From Voacanga thouarsii (taxonomy: Eukaryota; Streptophyta; Magnoliopsida; Gentianales; Apocynaceae): a DNA stretch of 64,000 nt. Shown here one piece after another: positions 11,160-22,240 of the stretch. The DNA lies in contig JANUWF010002208.1 in NCBI GenBank assembly GCA_026120185.1, positions 744,001 through 808,000 of the forward strand, in the 5' to 3' direction. The notes below the pieces were generated by a model. That model was not told the DNA's origin, made no database searches, and worked only from the letters and a program-made list of their open reading frames with translations. The translations under genes were made by a program, and so were the position numbers. How positions within the stretch are numbered: position 1 is the stretch's first letter; the number at the start of each line of letters is the position of its first letter.

Positions 11160-14100
11160 TGTAATACCCTGCCCAAAACCACCTTTGACTATGGGAAAAA
11201 GTCATGCATTGCATAGCATCTTGCATTTTATGTGGTAGCTAGAATAATTTTTATTTGCATGGATGCATGTGAATTTTTCCGTTGCTCTTGCATTTGAATT
11301 AATTGATGTGAAATAATTGTGTTGTTAAAGATTTGGATAAGAGAGATTTGGTCGAAGATTTGGAAGGATGAGTATTGTGGTGGTAAGAACTTCTGGTAGA
11401 AAAATTAGTATTGGAGTTGTTTTGGAATAGCGGGGAGGTTGGTGATTACCTTTGGTAACCCGAGTTCGAATCCTACCTTTTGTGAAGTTAGTTTCTCCTC
11501 TTGAAATTCTTTTCCTTACACCATTTCTTGTCTTGGCCGAAAAAGAATCTAGCTATCCTAGAGAAATTTTAGTATTTTTACTCCAAGGAAATAAGTCTCT
11601 ATATTTATTTCCTAAATTCAAGGACTTTGATGTGAATAAAGTTCACCTTTAATTTTCAGCTTGTGTTCCTTAGGATTTTCGAAAAAACCCTAGCTAGTAA
11701 TTAAAATATTAGCTTGATTTTAGCTAGATAGATGTTGCCATGGATAGGTGGAATTAATGAGTCCTTTTCCTAGTAGGAAATCTTGTTGATTTTAATCCTA
11801 GAATGTTAGCTAAAAATCTGGAAAAAAATTCCAGCAAGTGCCGCCACTTCTTGGAGGACTTTTAGCTCAATCCAAACTCTTCTAGGACTAGAGGAAATCC
11901 TATCCAAATCCTTGATAAAAACCAGATTTTTATTCACACAAAATCACTGAAATTCGTTCAGCTTTGTGCAGGAATTTCGGCCAGCCTTGAACTCCTACTC
12001 CAACCGAAATTCTGCACACATAACCTACTGAAAAACCCCAGCTAATCAAGCTATTTTTAGCACCCAAAACCCACAATTTTCCTTTGGAAATTTTGGTAGA
12101 ATTACAGTAGCCAAAACAGTCCAAAACTTGTTACTCTTGCACAGAATTTTCGCACCCCTTGCACAGGATTTTTCAGTCATCAACATCCACACAAACTCTT
12201 CCTTGTTTGGCCCAAAATTCTGAACACATTCAGCCTTCTTTTGAGCAGTATTTTGGCCAGCATAGAAGAGAAAATTGCAGAATATTTTCCTCCACTACAC
12301 CCTCCCAAATTCGGCCAGCATCAAAGGGCACAACAAGCTGAAATTTCGCCCTTGCTGTCCAAGAAACCTAAAGCCATTAGGAGTCTTTCTAAACATCACC
12401 ATCTAACCCTAAGCCAATCTTCTCCAACTTTAAATCCTAGCAACCGTCTACCCTCTCCATTCTACACAAATTCTAGCAAATTCTCTCTGCAAATTTTGGA
12501 AAACTCAAGAGCTATTCCAAGTGAAAATCGAACACACCAAAGGTAAGCAAAAATCCTCTCAACCTCTTGATGCCGTTTTCTCTAATGATTCTTTTCTCTT
12601 TCTTCTACCCTTAAATCACGCCCTATAGAGGCTGATTTCCTCTTCTTCCTTAATTTTCGGTCAAGAGGAGCAAAGGATGTAGCTTCTCTCTTCTTCTCAA
12701 GCGAACTCGGGACGATCACCATAGGAGCATCGAGACCTCATTACCCGGTAGTTGCAAGGTAAGGGAATACCCTCCCTTGATGCCGAAAGTAAAGTTTAAT
12801 GGTGTTTATTAGCGAGATAAACATGTGGTCGTAGTATATGATCTTTGGGGATTGAATAGTTTACTTGGAATTAAATAGGGGATTGTGAATTGTTGTGAAA
12901 ATAAATGGGATTAGAGCATGTTTGAATTAATTGAGACCCTGATCATGATATTATATGGTTTAGATCAGGTGGATAATTGAGGAAAGCCAGCTGTGAATTT
13001 ATCACGTCTATCTGAGGCATATCAAGTAAGTCATTGCATAAACTCTTTTATTAAATGTTGTGATGGTAAGTCCTTTTATATACTGTTTTGTTAAAGGTTG
13101 TGATGGCAAGTCCATGTTGTGAAGCTTTGTAAAGCTATTGTTAAACTATGTTTGCTTGGGTTGTAAACGTGGATATTTATTCTTTAAACGGTTTTGTCAA
13201 ACTAACGATTTTAGCAAGAAAACTATTCTTTTCCCTAAATTTTTAGAAATCTCTTTTAAAGAAAATCACGTTTTACAATGCCAAGGTTTGGAAATATTTT
13301 GAATCAGGAATTGACGGATATGTTCGTTGAGTACTCAATAAGGGTAGACTAACAATACTAGTCTTGGAGAGCTCGAGTAAGTCTTCTGGCAGGAGGCCAC
13401 TTCCAAAAGATGAACTCTGCTTGAAAAGGCGACAGTGTCGGTTGGTCAGGCCAGTCCGAGCTAGCATGTGTACCTGGTATGGTATTTATATTCCCGGCAT
13501 GGACACCTGGATGGTTTTGTTGGGTGTAGAGATGGAGGAGTATCTCACCCGGTGGGCTGTACACTCATCTTGATCAGAACGCCCAATGTGTGGTAATCTG
13601 GTCTGGACAAGGTGCACACAGTATGGTGCCTTGGCCAATTTGTTCTCATGGAGCCCAACGTGTGGTGACATGACTTTTATCCGAGTGGAGGATTTATTTT
13701 GTACAAAGTGTGACAATGAGAAAAACCCACTCCTTGCGAAAAGAGATTGTTATGACTTGCCAAATTATTTCTACAAATGCTTTACACTTTGCATACACGA
13801 ACTATTTAAAACACCATGTGCACACACAGGACTTACTGAGATTTATTCTCACACCATTTTACATCATGTTTTTAGGGGATAGACTATGCTGAGTCAGTGG
13901 GGCATGCAATAGTTGAAGTTTTTGCTATTTTCTCTATCCGTTCTAGGAGACATTTGTTGCTTATGCTTCTAAACAATATTTTGTTTTATTCCGTTTTGCT
14001 CCAAGTTGAGACTGATGTAATAAGAGTATTTCTTTATTTATCTAAGTTGATCCTTTTGGAGATTGCCTTTATATTTTATACCTCGTTCTAAAGACCTCTT

Positions 14101-14160
14101 GTCCTACGGGACGGGGCGACATCTCCGTCCTTTTAGGGTACGTAGTCGTGGGGTGTTACA
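11160..14160 (+). mobile_element. Solo LTR of a Tekay/Del-like chromovirus
   Basis: The unit begins TGTAATACCC and ends GGGTGTTACA, with inverted TGTAA/TTACA tips. It is flanked by GAACA at 11155-11159 and 14161-14165. The uninterrupted target can be read at 57635-57665 of element G, which confirms both edges. At 3001 bp without coding domains it is best read as a solo LTR. Its 3' end (near 14100-14160) matches in reverse the LTR start at 51134, and 13340-13880 matches in reverse 25730-26070 and 51640-51900. The short frames within it are not genes. Confidence 0.85.
11438..11477 (+). other. tRNA-like Pol III box motif in a Tekay-like LTR
   Basis: The phrase GAGTTCGAATCC (11462-11473) fits the Pol III B-box consensus and follows a GGTTGGTGATTACC stretch. 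It lies about 280 bp into the LTR. A similar A-box/B-box arrangement occurs at the equivalent place in T's LTR at 29143-29196 (minus). No cloverleaf gene can be drawn, so this is not called a tRNA. Confidence 0.4.
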
Positions 14161-14624
14161 GAACATATGCTCTATGATCAAGCACAAAGACATGCATTAA
14201 AAATACATCTTGAAAGCTCAAAAAAATAAAAAAAAAAAGTTTTGAAAAAATTGCTTGCTCAAAAGGTGTTCAAAGAATTTTAGCCACATGGAAGAATTCT
14301 CATTCTAACCACTCCCCCATACTTAAACTGGACATTGTCCTCATTGGCCAAACAAATAGAGTAAGGAAATATTGCCACGGAACCAACAATAATGGGGAAA
14401 AGAGAAGAAAGAAAATACTTCCATGGCATTGTGCATTCTCCTACAAAAGAGTTGAATTCCAGCAGAAAGGAGCATTGTTGAAGTACCTAAAAAGAAAAAT
14501 GCATAAAAGAAACACACCAAAGCATAAAAACTAGAAAAGAAAAATAAGCCAAAAAGTAAAGAAAATGGTACAAAAAAGAAAAATAGGTAGTACGAAAAAA
14601 GAAGTCAAGATAACCCAAGAAGTT
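14161..14624 (-). other. Non-coding 3' region of element B (proximal part)
   Basis: It contains a PPT-like module at 14313-14343, on the minus strand GAGGACAATGTC followed by AAGTATGGGGG, matching 57475-57503 in element G. No coding domain is seen between this module and the integrase end at about 14625. Confidence 0.7.
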
Positions 14625-16080
14625 TTATTCTACAGTGTCATAGAGCATATCCACCAGATTTGTGTTGCAAAGAAATTCACCAACATAGTGTTTCACACGA
14701 TTGCCATTGACTTTGAAAGTGCACCTAGTGGGGTGAGTAATTTCAAGGGTTCCAAAGGGGAATATTTTACTTACTGTGTATGGTCCCGACCACCTTGATT
14801 TCAACTTACTTGGAAAAATTCCTAAGCGAGAATTGAATAATAACACTTGATCGCCGTCGCAAATTCGTGTTGTTGAGTGGTATGCTTATTGTGCCATTTT
14901 TTAACCTTTTCTTTATACCGCATTGAATTATCATAAATGTCCTCCCTCAACTCCTCCAAGGCTGTGAGTTGGGACAACCTTGACTTTCCAGCTGACTCAA
15001 GATCGAGGTTAACAAGTTTTATAGCCCAATAAGATTTATGCTCAATCTTAACAGATAAATGGCATGCTTTTCCATAAACTAACCGAAAAGGAGTTTTGCC
15101 AATCGGGGTCTTAAAAGCTGTCCTGTATGCCCAAAGTGTGTTATCTAATTTTATACTTCAATCCATCCTAGTGTGGTTAACTATTTTTTCCAAGATTCTT
15201 TTGAGTTTCCTATTAACCACTTCAACCTGTCCACTTGTTTGGAGATGATAGGGGGTGGCAATCCTATGGTTCACTCCTAGATGTTTAAGAACTCTTTCCA
15301 TTTAAGTATTACAAAAATGAGCCCCCTATCACTAATGAGCACGTTAGACACACCAAAACGGGCGAAAAGTTTTTTTTCAGAAATTTTACCACAACCCTTG
15401 CATCATTAGTTGGTAAAGCTTGTGCTTCTACCCATTTAGAAACGTAATTCACTGCTACCAAAATGTATTTATTACCCAAAGAACTAGGAAAAGGTCCTAT
15501 GAAGTCTATCCTCTAACAATCAAATACTTCACAAGCTTGAAAAATTTGTAATGGCGTCTAATTAGATTTAGAAATGTTACCTGTCCATTGACACTTATGA
15601 CAACTCTGAATAAACTTGTGGGCATATTTGAACAATGTAGACCAATAGAATCTAGACTCAAGCGCATGTCGTGCAGTGTTGTTGGCTTGTTAGTGGCCTC
15701 CAGCAAGTCCTTCATGACAATGTTTAAGAATATCCTCTCCTTCCTTACACATCTTTGAATGATTTGGTCTGCATAAAACTTAAATAAATAAAGGTCCTCC
15801 CAAAAGTAATGCCTTACTTCGGAGAGGAATTTCTTCTTTTGTTGCATTATGAGATCTTTTGGAATAATTCCTGCAACCAAGTAATTAGCAAATTATACGA
15901 ACCAAGGGGTGTTTGGAATCTCACCATCTATGAGCAAGAGTTGTTCATCCGAAAAGGTGTCATTGATGTCCTCCTCTACCAATGATTCCAAATTGGGATT
16001 ATCCAGCCTTGACAAGTGATCCATAACTAAGTTTTTCGCACCTTTTTTGTCCCTAATTTCCAAATCAAATTCCTACAATA
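14625..16080 (-). pseudogene. Integrase and RNase H tail of element B, broken
   Basis: Reading down the minus strand, the RNase H tail and integrase linker (about 16080-15880) are followed by a frame at 15880-15506 covering the decayed zinc-binding region. Core fragments come next, including [19 protein letters not shown] near 15420-15460. The C-terminal domain at 14846-14625 contains [18 protein letters not shown] and FKVNGNRVKHY. Many stops interrupt the core between 15350 and 14850. The order matches element A. Integrase would insert the DNA copy into the genome; this one cannot. Confidence 0.75.
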
Positions 16081-16087
16081 ATAATAC

Positions 16088-16355
16088 CTATCTTATCAAT
16101 CTTGATTTAGAATCATATTTGGTTAGTCGGTACTTTAGGGCAGAATGGTCCGTATAAACAATGACTTTGGACAAAATAAGATAAGAACGAAATTTATCGA
16201 AAGCAAACACTATGGCAAGCAATTCTTTCTCCGTTGTTGTGTAGTTTTCTTGCGCATCCGTTAAAGTCTTGCTTGCATAGTATATGGGTTGGAAGTGCTT
16301 ATTCCTCCTTTGTCCAAGTACTGCATCAACTGCAAAATCACTTGCATTACACATT
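16088..16355 (-). pseudogene. RNase H domain of element B (distal part)
   Basis: The minus-strand frame has IELMCNASDFAVDAVLGQRR, PIYYASKTL, ENYTTTEKELLAIVFAFDKF and VYTDHSALKY. The Asp of CNAS, the Glu of EKELL and the Asp of TDH are the expected catalytic acids. It reads open across this interval but is cut from the rest of RT by the solo LTR at 16361-18018, which entered at the codon for Glu-Leu. Confidence 0.82.
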
Positions 16356-16360
16356 AGTTC

Positions 16361-18018
16361 TATTCGGTATCTCACGCATATCATATATGGTGCAGCGGAG
16401 AAATAAGTACGAGATACCACCCCAAGATCTGCATATGTGTGGAAAACAAGACATAAAGAAAACAAAGGTAACAACTTTACCTTACTTTGAGCATCTGAAA
16501 AATAAAATTTTTCCTTCTTCAAGTCGAGGCACAATCTAGCAATCCTCTTGATCAAACGCCACGAGAGTTGAATGTGCAACCACTATAATCATAGTGTGTG
16601 ATCATCTCTAACAAAAATCCACACGGAGGATCACACTCAAGCACCAAGATGTTTATGTGCTTTCTTTGAGCTGTTGGTTTTTGTGAATCACCCTACATTA
16701 GGGTTTCGTGCATATACCTTATATGTCACGAAAAATCACTAAAAAAAATGAGAATTCTAAAACAGTTATAATTCCCTAATTATAATTGGAAATATTAAGT
16801 TCTCATAATTATAATGTGGCCCATAAATTATAACTAGTTATAATTTAGCAACAACTATTTCTCTTTCTCGCAATTAAACCCACTATGTTATCAAATAACA
16901 TCTTAAGTATATAATCCTCTTTTGTGTGTGACCTATTAAGTTTCCCAGTCAATTGGTAGAGAATATGAATTAATTCAAACATCTTTGAGATTAATAATTC
17001 ATAATTAATTAGAATTAATCACATCAATTCTAATTAGGATTGGTTTATTAATTCATTAGTTAATAAAGCCATATTCCCAGATCATGAGCGGTATCTAGCA
17101 ACATATCATGACCACCCAAGAGTCCAGGAAGTTAAGTGGCTTGACATGAACCCTTCAATAACAAACTACAGTGCAATTAACTCCTTTCATCATGCAATAT
17201 CTCATTCAGTTTAGAGTACGGAATTAGTGCCAACTCCCACTAGAATATATTAATTCTGGCCCAAATGTAATAGTACTTGTACCAGGAACCCACTACTCTA
17301 GATGTGTATCAATTGGAACTGTTTCCAATACACAGTCGCCTTGGCTAAGGACTTCTCGAGTAGTAATTCCTACAAGTGACCGTGAGATATTCGCCCCTAC
17401 TATTAGGAGTGGTGAATCCTTTATTGACCCTCTCAACTACTTTTGTTTACCTCACAATGTACCCAATATCTATCCCATAGCCGGCCCTTGATCTGGCTCC
17501 AGAGATTGGAATCAAAGCACACTGCTCAGCAAACAAAGTACCTTAGAGATCTCAAGTCTAAGGATACTTGCACGTTTGCTATATTAAGATTATATCATTG
17601 GCACTAAATTGTTATCCATGTGATTTTCTCATAGCTAGGTCATCCAATGTACTTATTTCATTAACAAGCATTCATGTGTTAACTTTCATTATCTCAATAC
17701 TCCCAGATATAAGAACTACCACTTGATCAAATCAGGAAGTCTAACACATGCTAGTCTTAACACATTAATGATGTCCTGTCTCATTAATACTACAACTATG
17801 GACTATTTAAGTACTAACACTATATAGTGTTGTAGAAATCTCATATCATGATCTCTATCATAATTTCCTTAGCACATTGTTGTACTAGGGACTTTATCTA
17901 ACAGTTACTTTACATAAAAGTAAACAAAAGAAACTGTAGGATAAATAATGCCTTTTATTATGATAATATGTGTCATATACAACGTATAAGTGATTGCCTT
18001 TAGGGCATAACACTAATA
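16361..18018 (-). mobile_element. Solo LTR, copia-like, with atypical ends
   Basis: It is flanked by AGTTC at 16356-16360 and 18019-18023 and splits the codons for the RNase H start of B. Near its start on the minus strand it reads TGTTATGCCCTAAAGGCAAT, a common opening of plant copia LTRs. The apparent tips, however, are TATTAG and CCGAATA, not TG and CA. No coding domain is visible in its 1658 bp, so it is read as a solo LTR with mutated or extended tips. Confidence 0.65.
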
Positions 18019-18023
18019 AGTTC

Positions 18024-18318
18024 AAATGGAAGAGACTAATCAGTTGCAATCAAAATGGGTGAATTAATCAATTTCGCCTTAAGTATGGTAAAAGCGTTGA
18101 GGCATTTTTCATCAAAATTAAACACAGAATCCTTTTCAAGTAAAGAGGTAGGAGGTTTGGAAATGTTTGAGAAATCTAAGATGAACCTCCTGTAAAAACC
18201 TGCATGACCAAGAAAGCTCATTATAGCTTTCACAGAAGTAGGAGGCAACTTCTCAATTACTTCAATTTTTGCTCTATCTACTTCTATACCCTTCCTTGAA
18301 ATTTTATGTCCCAACACA
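18024..18318 (-). pseudogene. RT thumb/connection segment of element B
   Basis: The minus-strand frame reads LGHKISRKGIEVDRAKIEV and SFLGHAGFYRRFILDFSN, the conserved C-terminal half of Ty3/gypsy RT leading to RNase H. It is isolated between two solo LTR insertions. Its upstream neighbour ends with MVQEGI at 19801, so the frame was continuous (GI-V-LGHK) before the insertion at 18324-19795. Confidence 0.82.
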
Positions 18319-18323
18319 ATACC

Positions 18324-19795
18324 TGTTGGGGATATGCCCTAGAGTCAATTTGTACTTATACAATTGTCATTATGTTTTATATAATAATATGAGGCTTTCC
18401 TTTCCATGAATAGTGAGTTTTGTTTTGTTGGTCATCAAGTACGTGACTTGATAGTAAAACCCTACAATGAATACAATGACTATTCTAAAGCTGTCCCTGA
18501 TCGATTATTATTATTGGAATAATAATAAACTAAGATTAGTATGTTTGTGACTTGATGGCTATGTTTTACTGGCTCATGGATATTTGTGATATCGAGTCAA
18601 GACATAAATAAATGTTAGAGAACATTGTATTGGACATGACCCACTGTGAGAGTACTTCATGGAATATGTCATAAGTACTTTCTAGCCATAATAATATTGA
18701 AAGTCCTTCGACCTAAATTCATCATAGTTTCTTACTTGATAAATTCTATATTTTGACATTGTCTAAAGTTGTCTTTAACCAGATAATAAATTAGACTACT
18801 GTTGGATATAAAATAAATCAAGGAGAGGAATATAATTGATTGTGAAGGAATTTGTCCCTCTCAATTATGTGAGAGATATCCATGGGCCCCTTGATAAGTT
18901 AGACTCGTTAAAAAAATGCATGGTCGTGCTCAAATATATCAATCTAAGATATTGATATCATTTGTTTGAACAGATCTACTATGAAATCAAGAAATAATTG
19001 ATTAAGCTTAATAAGGATGACATGCTCCGTGCCTTATGCTTAATCTGGATATCGTGTGACAAAGGGACTAAATATAAAATTATGGTTTGGTTCAAAGAGA
19101 TCACCGATCTTCATTTAACCTGGATAGTTATAATGTTTTGCTAGAAACCGCTTATAACTTGTGGGCCATTTAAATACGATTTAGGCATCGCTGCAGATGT
19201 TAAATGAACCTATAGGGTCACACAATAAGCTGAACTTGTTAGGTTATTTTTCTCGTGACCGAGTTCGATGAATCTGAATGATATCCAGATTATAAGAATC
19301 GACTCGGTAAAATAATTAGTTAAATTACCGAGATAATGGCAGTAATCTTATCATATCGGCTTTAATTTAATTTGAATTTAAATTAGAATATGATAAGATA
19401 TGATTAGGGTTGGACTCTAAGAGGTTCGAGGGTTTTTTAAGAAAACCCTAGCCGTCTTTCGATAGTCTAATTTTTTTTTCGGTTGAGAACATTCGTGCCA
19501 TTCTCTACCAGAGGAAAAAAAACCTCTTAAACCCTAGGCGCTAGCACTCCCCGGGTATCGAGTGAGTTCGTGGTGTGTATCCGTAGAGGACGTTCGCATA
19601 CTGCAGCGTCTGGTGATTGTTCGGGTCGAACGTACAACAGCGCAACCAGAATCGAAGGATTTCGATTACAGCAACCAGAGGTAACTCTTAAAGCTTAGAT
19701 CTTCTTAATCGTTTACATCTTCTTAATCATTTACTTAGGTCCTCGGGAGGGATTCGTAGATGTCTTCCGCGTTTAGGAGTCCACGAATCCCAACA
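18324..19795 (+). mobile_element. Solo LTR, copia-like
   Basis: The unit starts TGTTGGGGATATGCCCTAGA and ends TCCCAACA, giving perfect 7-bp inverted tips TGTTGGG/CCCAACA. It is flanked by ATACC at 18319-18323 and 19796-19800. It is 1472 bp, with no coding domain. The start phrase is typical of plant Ty1/copia LTRs. It lies on the plus strand, opposite to its host element B. Confidence 0.88.
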
Positions 19796-19800
19796 ATACC

Positions 19801-20331
19801 TTCTTGCACCATAAAGTGGCACTTTTCCCAATTAAGCATCAGGTTCGTCTCTTCACATCTTGCTAGTTCCTTTTCAAGATTAGATAAACACAAATTAAAC
19901 GAATCACCAAAAATTGAGAAATCATCCATGAATACCTCCATGATGTCCCCTACGAGCCCTTTAAATATAGCTGTCATGAACCTTTAGAATGTTCTGGGAC
20001 CATTGCAAAGACCAAACGACATTCGATAATATGAAAAAGTACCATATGGACATGTGAAAGTGGTTTTCTCTTGGTGCTCAGGAGCTATGGGGATTTGTAG
20101 GTAGCCAGAAAATCTATCCAAGAAACAATAGTATTCATGTCCGGCTAACCTTTCCAATATTTGGTCAATAAAAGGGAGAGGGAAGTGGTCTTTCCTAGTG
20201 GCTTTGTTTAGCATCCTATAATTAATGCAAAACCTCCAACCCATGACTAATCTCATAAGGACTAGCTCATTTTTATCATTGGGGCTTACCATCATTCCTC
20301 CCTTCTTTGGTACCACTTAAGTAGGACTCAC
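19801..20331 (-). pseudogene. RT palm of element B
   Basis: The minus strand reads from about 20316: MVPKKGGMMVSPNDKNELVL, GWRFCINYRMLNKATRKDHF, GYLQIPIAPEHQEKTTFTCP and YRMSFGLCNGPRTF. A stop near 19984-19986 follows, then MEVFMDDFSIFGDSFNLCLS in 19977-19801. FMDD is the RT catalytic motif. Only single lesions break it (a stop after PRTF and one before MVPKK near 20319), so this is the best preserved RT in the window. Confidence 0.82.
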
Positions 20332-21459
20332 CTAAATACTGTCAGAAATAGGGTAAATGATATCTGAATCGAGAAACTTAATCACTTCACCTTTAACCAC
20401 TTCACTCATATGTGGGTTCAACCTACGTTGGGGTTGCACTACGGGCTTTACACATTCTTCCATCAAAATCATATGAGTGAAGAAGGATGGACTAATTCCC
20501 TTTATATCTATGATCTTCCATGCTATTACTCCCTTATATTTCCCCAACACACTTACCAATTTGGTCTTTTGTTGTTTAGGGAGATCTTTGGCAATGATCA
20601 CAGGCAATTTATGTCCTTCAGTTAAAAACACATATTCCAAGTGCTCGGGTAGGTCTTTTAGATCTAATTCTGGAGGATCCTCTATGGATGATTTTATTTT
20701 CCCCAATTTGTTTTTCTCAATTTTTTCAAAACTCTTTATCCCATCCTCATCGATAGAGTTCCCTAAATATGCTATTGAAGTTTCCACTAACTCCTCCTCA
20801 AATGATTCTTGCATAAACTCCAAAATAAGTTCGTCAAGAATATCAACTCTTAAACAAAAATTATCAGAAGATAAAGGATGTTGCATTCTTTTGTGGATTT
20901 GAATGACTATTTCTTCATGTCCAACCCTAAGTGTCAACCTCCCCCCATGCACATTAATTAATGCCTTTGTTGTAGCTAGGAAGGGTCTACTTAAGATTAA
21001 AGAGACTTTGAAATTTTCATCCATGTCAAGAATAACAAAATCTATTGGAAATATGAATTTCTCAACTTTTACAAGCACATATTCTATTATACCCCTAGGA
21101 TATTTGATAGATCTATCCGTGAGTTGAAAACTCATCCTAGTGGGTTGGGGTTTTCCTAGGCTTAGTTTTTGAAATGTTTTATATGGCAATAAATTAAAGC
21201 TAGCGCCTAAGTCAGCTAATGCATTACAAAAATTAAAAGTGCCAATTAAACACGGAATAGAGAAACTCCCTAGATCATTCTCTTTGTGTGGAAAATTCGG
21301 TTTGTCCTGCAATATGGCTGAACATTCTTCATTTAGCACCACTGTGGACAATTCTTCCAATTGCTTTTTGCTCACGAGCATGCTTTTGAGAAATTTGTCA
21401 TATTTGGGCATGTGGATTAAAGCTTCACTGAGTGGGATATTTATGTGTAGCTGTTTCAA
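20332..21459 (-). pseudogene. Protease and RT N-terminus of element B, 375-codon open stretch
   Basis: This long open stretch begins in the Gag-protease linker (KQLHINIPLSEALIHMPKYD). It continues through the aspartic protease with LADLGASFNLLP at about residues 86-97 and IKYPRGIIEYVLVKVEKF, then the LILSRPFLATTKAL block (Gly-Arg replaced by Ser-Arg) and an acidic linker. It ends in the RT start with QPQRRLNPHMSEVVKGE and DIIYPISDS. It is an internal piece of the Gag-Pol frame, not a separate gene; its first Met is not a natural start. It stops just before the palm at about 20331. Confidence 0.8.
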
Positions 21460-22010
21460 TATCTCAAGGAATTTGTCAAATTGGGCATCTTTTTAGGCTT
21501 TGTGTATACGGGTAGGATAAGGAATTTGAGGCTGAAAAATGGAATTTCTAGTGGGATTTTTGGGATAAGGGCAAGGTGCAGTTGGTGCCGCTTTTGCTGT
21601 TTTAGCCGGCGCCGGTTGCATGCTGGACTATTTGTTCTCGAATGTACAGGGCAGCCGACGCTGGTTCTCTTCCTCCAACCGGTGCTAGTTGTAGTCTGTA
21701 ACATCTAGCAACTCTTTTTCGCTCCGCAATGTGACAACAACTATCTCCTCTTTGTCTATTAGTGTTAGTTCTTGAAACTTCAACACCATGTTACTTAAAA
21801 ACTAGATTTGTCTTTCCATATTGTGGATCGTCTCCTCAAACTTCTCAAATGTGGAAACTATTTTTTGGAAGCGTTTGGTGATATGGACAGCAAATTTCCC
21901 AATCACTATCTCTAGCTCTGCTTATTCTGGTGTTTTGGGTGCTATCCCGGAAGAGTAATGGGGGTACTGCCCCTCATTAAGCCTCCTTTGGTTCCAATTC
22001 GCTATTTCAC
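21460..22010 (-). pseudogene. Shortened gag remnant of element B with a GGCGCC-rich linker
   Basis: The minus strand begins near 22010 with ANWNQRRL, comparable with MANWSLGRY of element A. It passes IGKFAVHITKRF and NMERQI and reaches TLRSEKELL near 21730. The segment 21570-21700 then contains G/C-rich repeats with GCCGGCGCCGG and AGCCGACGCTGG on the plus strand, like those in the LTRs. As in A, the N-terminal and capsid part of gag is missing. Stops occur near 21920 and 21800. Confidence 0.6.
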
Positions 22011-22240
22011 CAAAACATATAAGATAGTTCGATAATGGAATTCACAATTAAAATTAAAAGAACAAATTAGTCAATTAAACATCGTCAAAGTTAGTAAATT
22101 AGATTACAAAGATATACAAGATACAAAAAATAGCGCTTTTTTATAAAAAGAACAATTGTACAAATTTACATATTTACATGGTTAAATCAATAAAATCCAA
22201 GCTTTCATGATATTATTCACTAGCAATGGAGCAAAAAACT
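22011..22240 (-). other. Leader and decayed primer-binding site of element B
   Basis: The primer site should lie at 22217-22234. On the plus strand it reads TCACTAGCAATGGAGCAA against the expected TCCCCGGCAACGGCGCCA, with six differences. Position, seven bases from the LTR, supports the assignment to tRNA-Asp. The remaining leader is about 200 bp and matches A's leader in position and general sequence. Confidence 0.6.

Noticed and set aside
11462..11473. tRNA gene
   Set aside because: Only a B-box-like phrase is convincing; no acceptor stem or cloverleaf can be paired.
12159..12546. Overlapping 60- and 101-codon frames as a host gene exon
   Set aside because: They lie inside the Tekay-type solo LTR, overlap in two frames and show no splice context or known domain.
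13586..13882. 98-codon and nearby frames (13273-14091) as genes
   Set aside because: They lie inside the solo LTR 11160-14160, overlap on several frames, and the region matches non-coding parts of T's LTRs.
20410..21708. Several plus-strand frames of 70-141 codons
   Set aside because: All are antisense to the protease-RT region of element B, whose protein motifs are clear on the minus strand.
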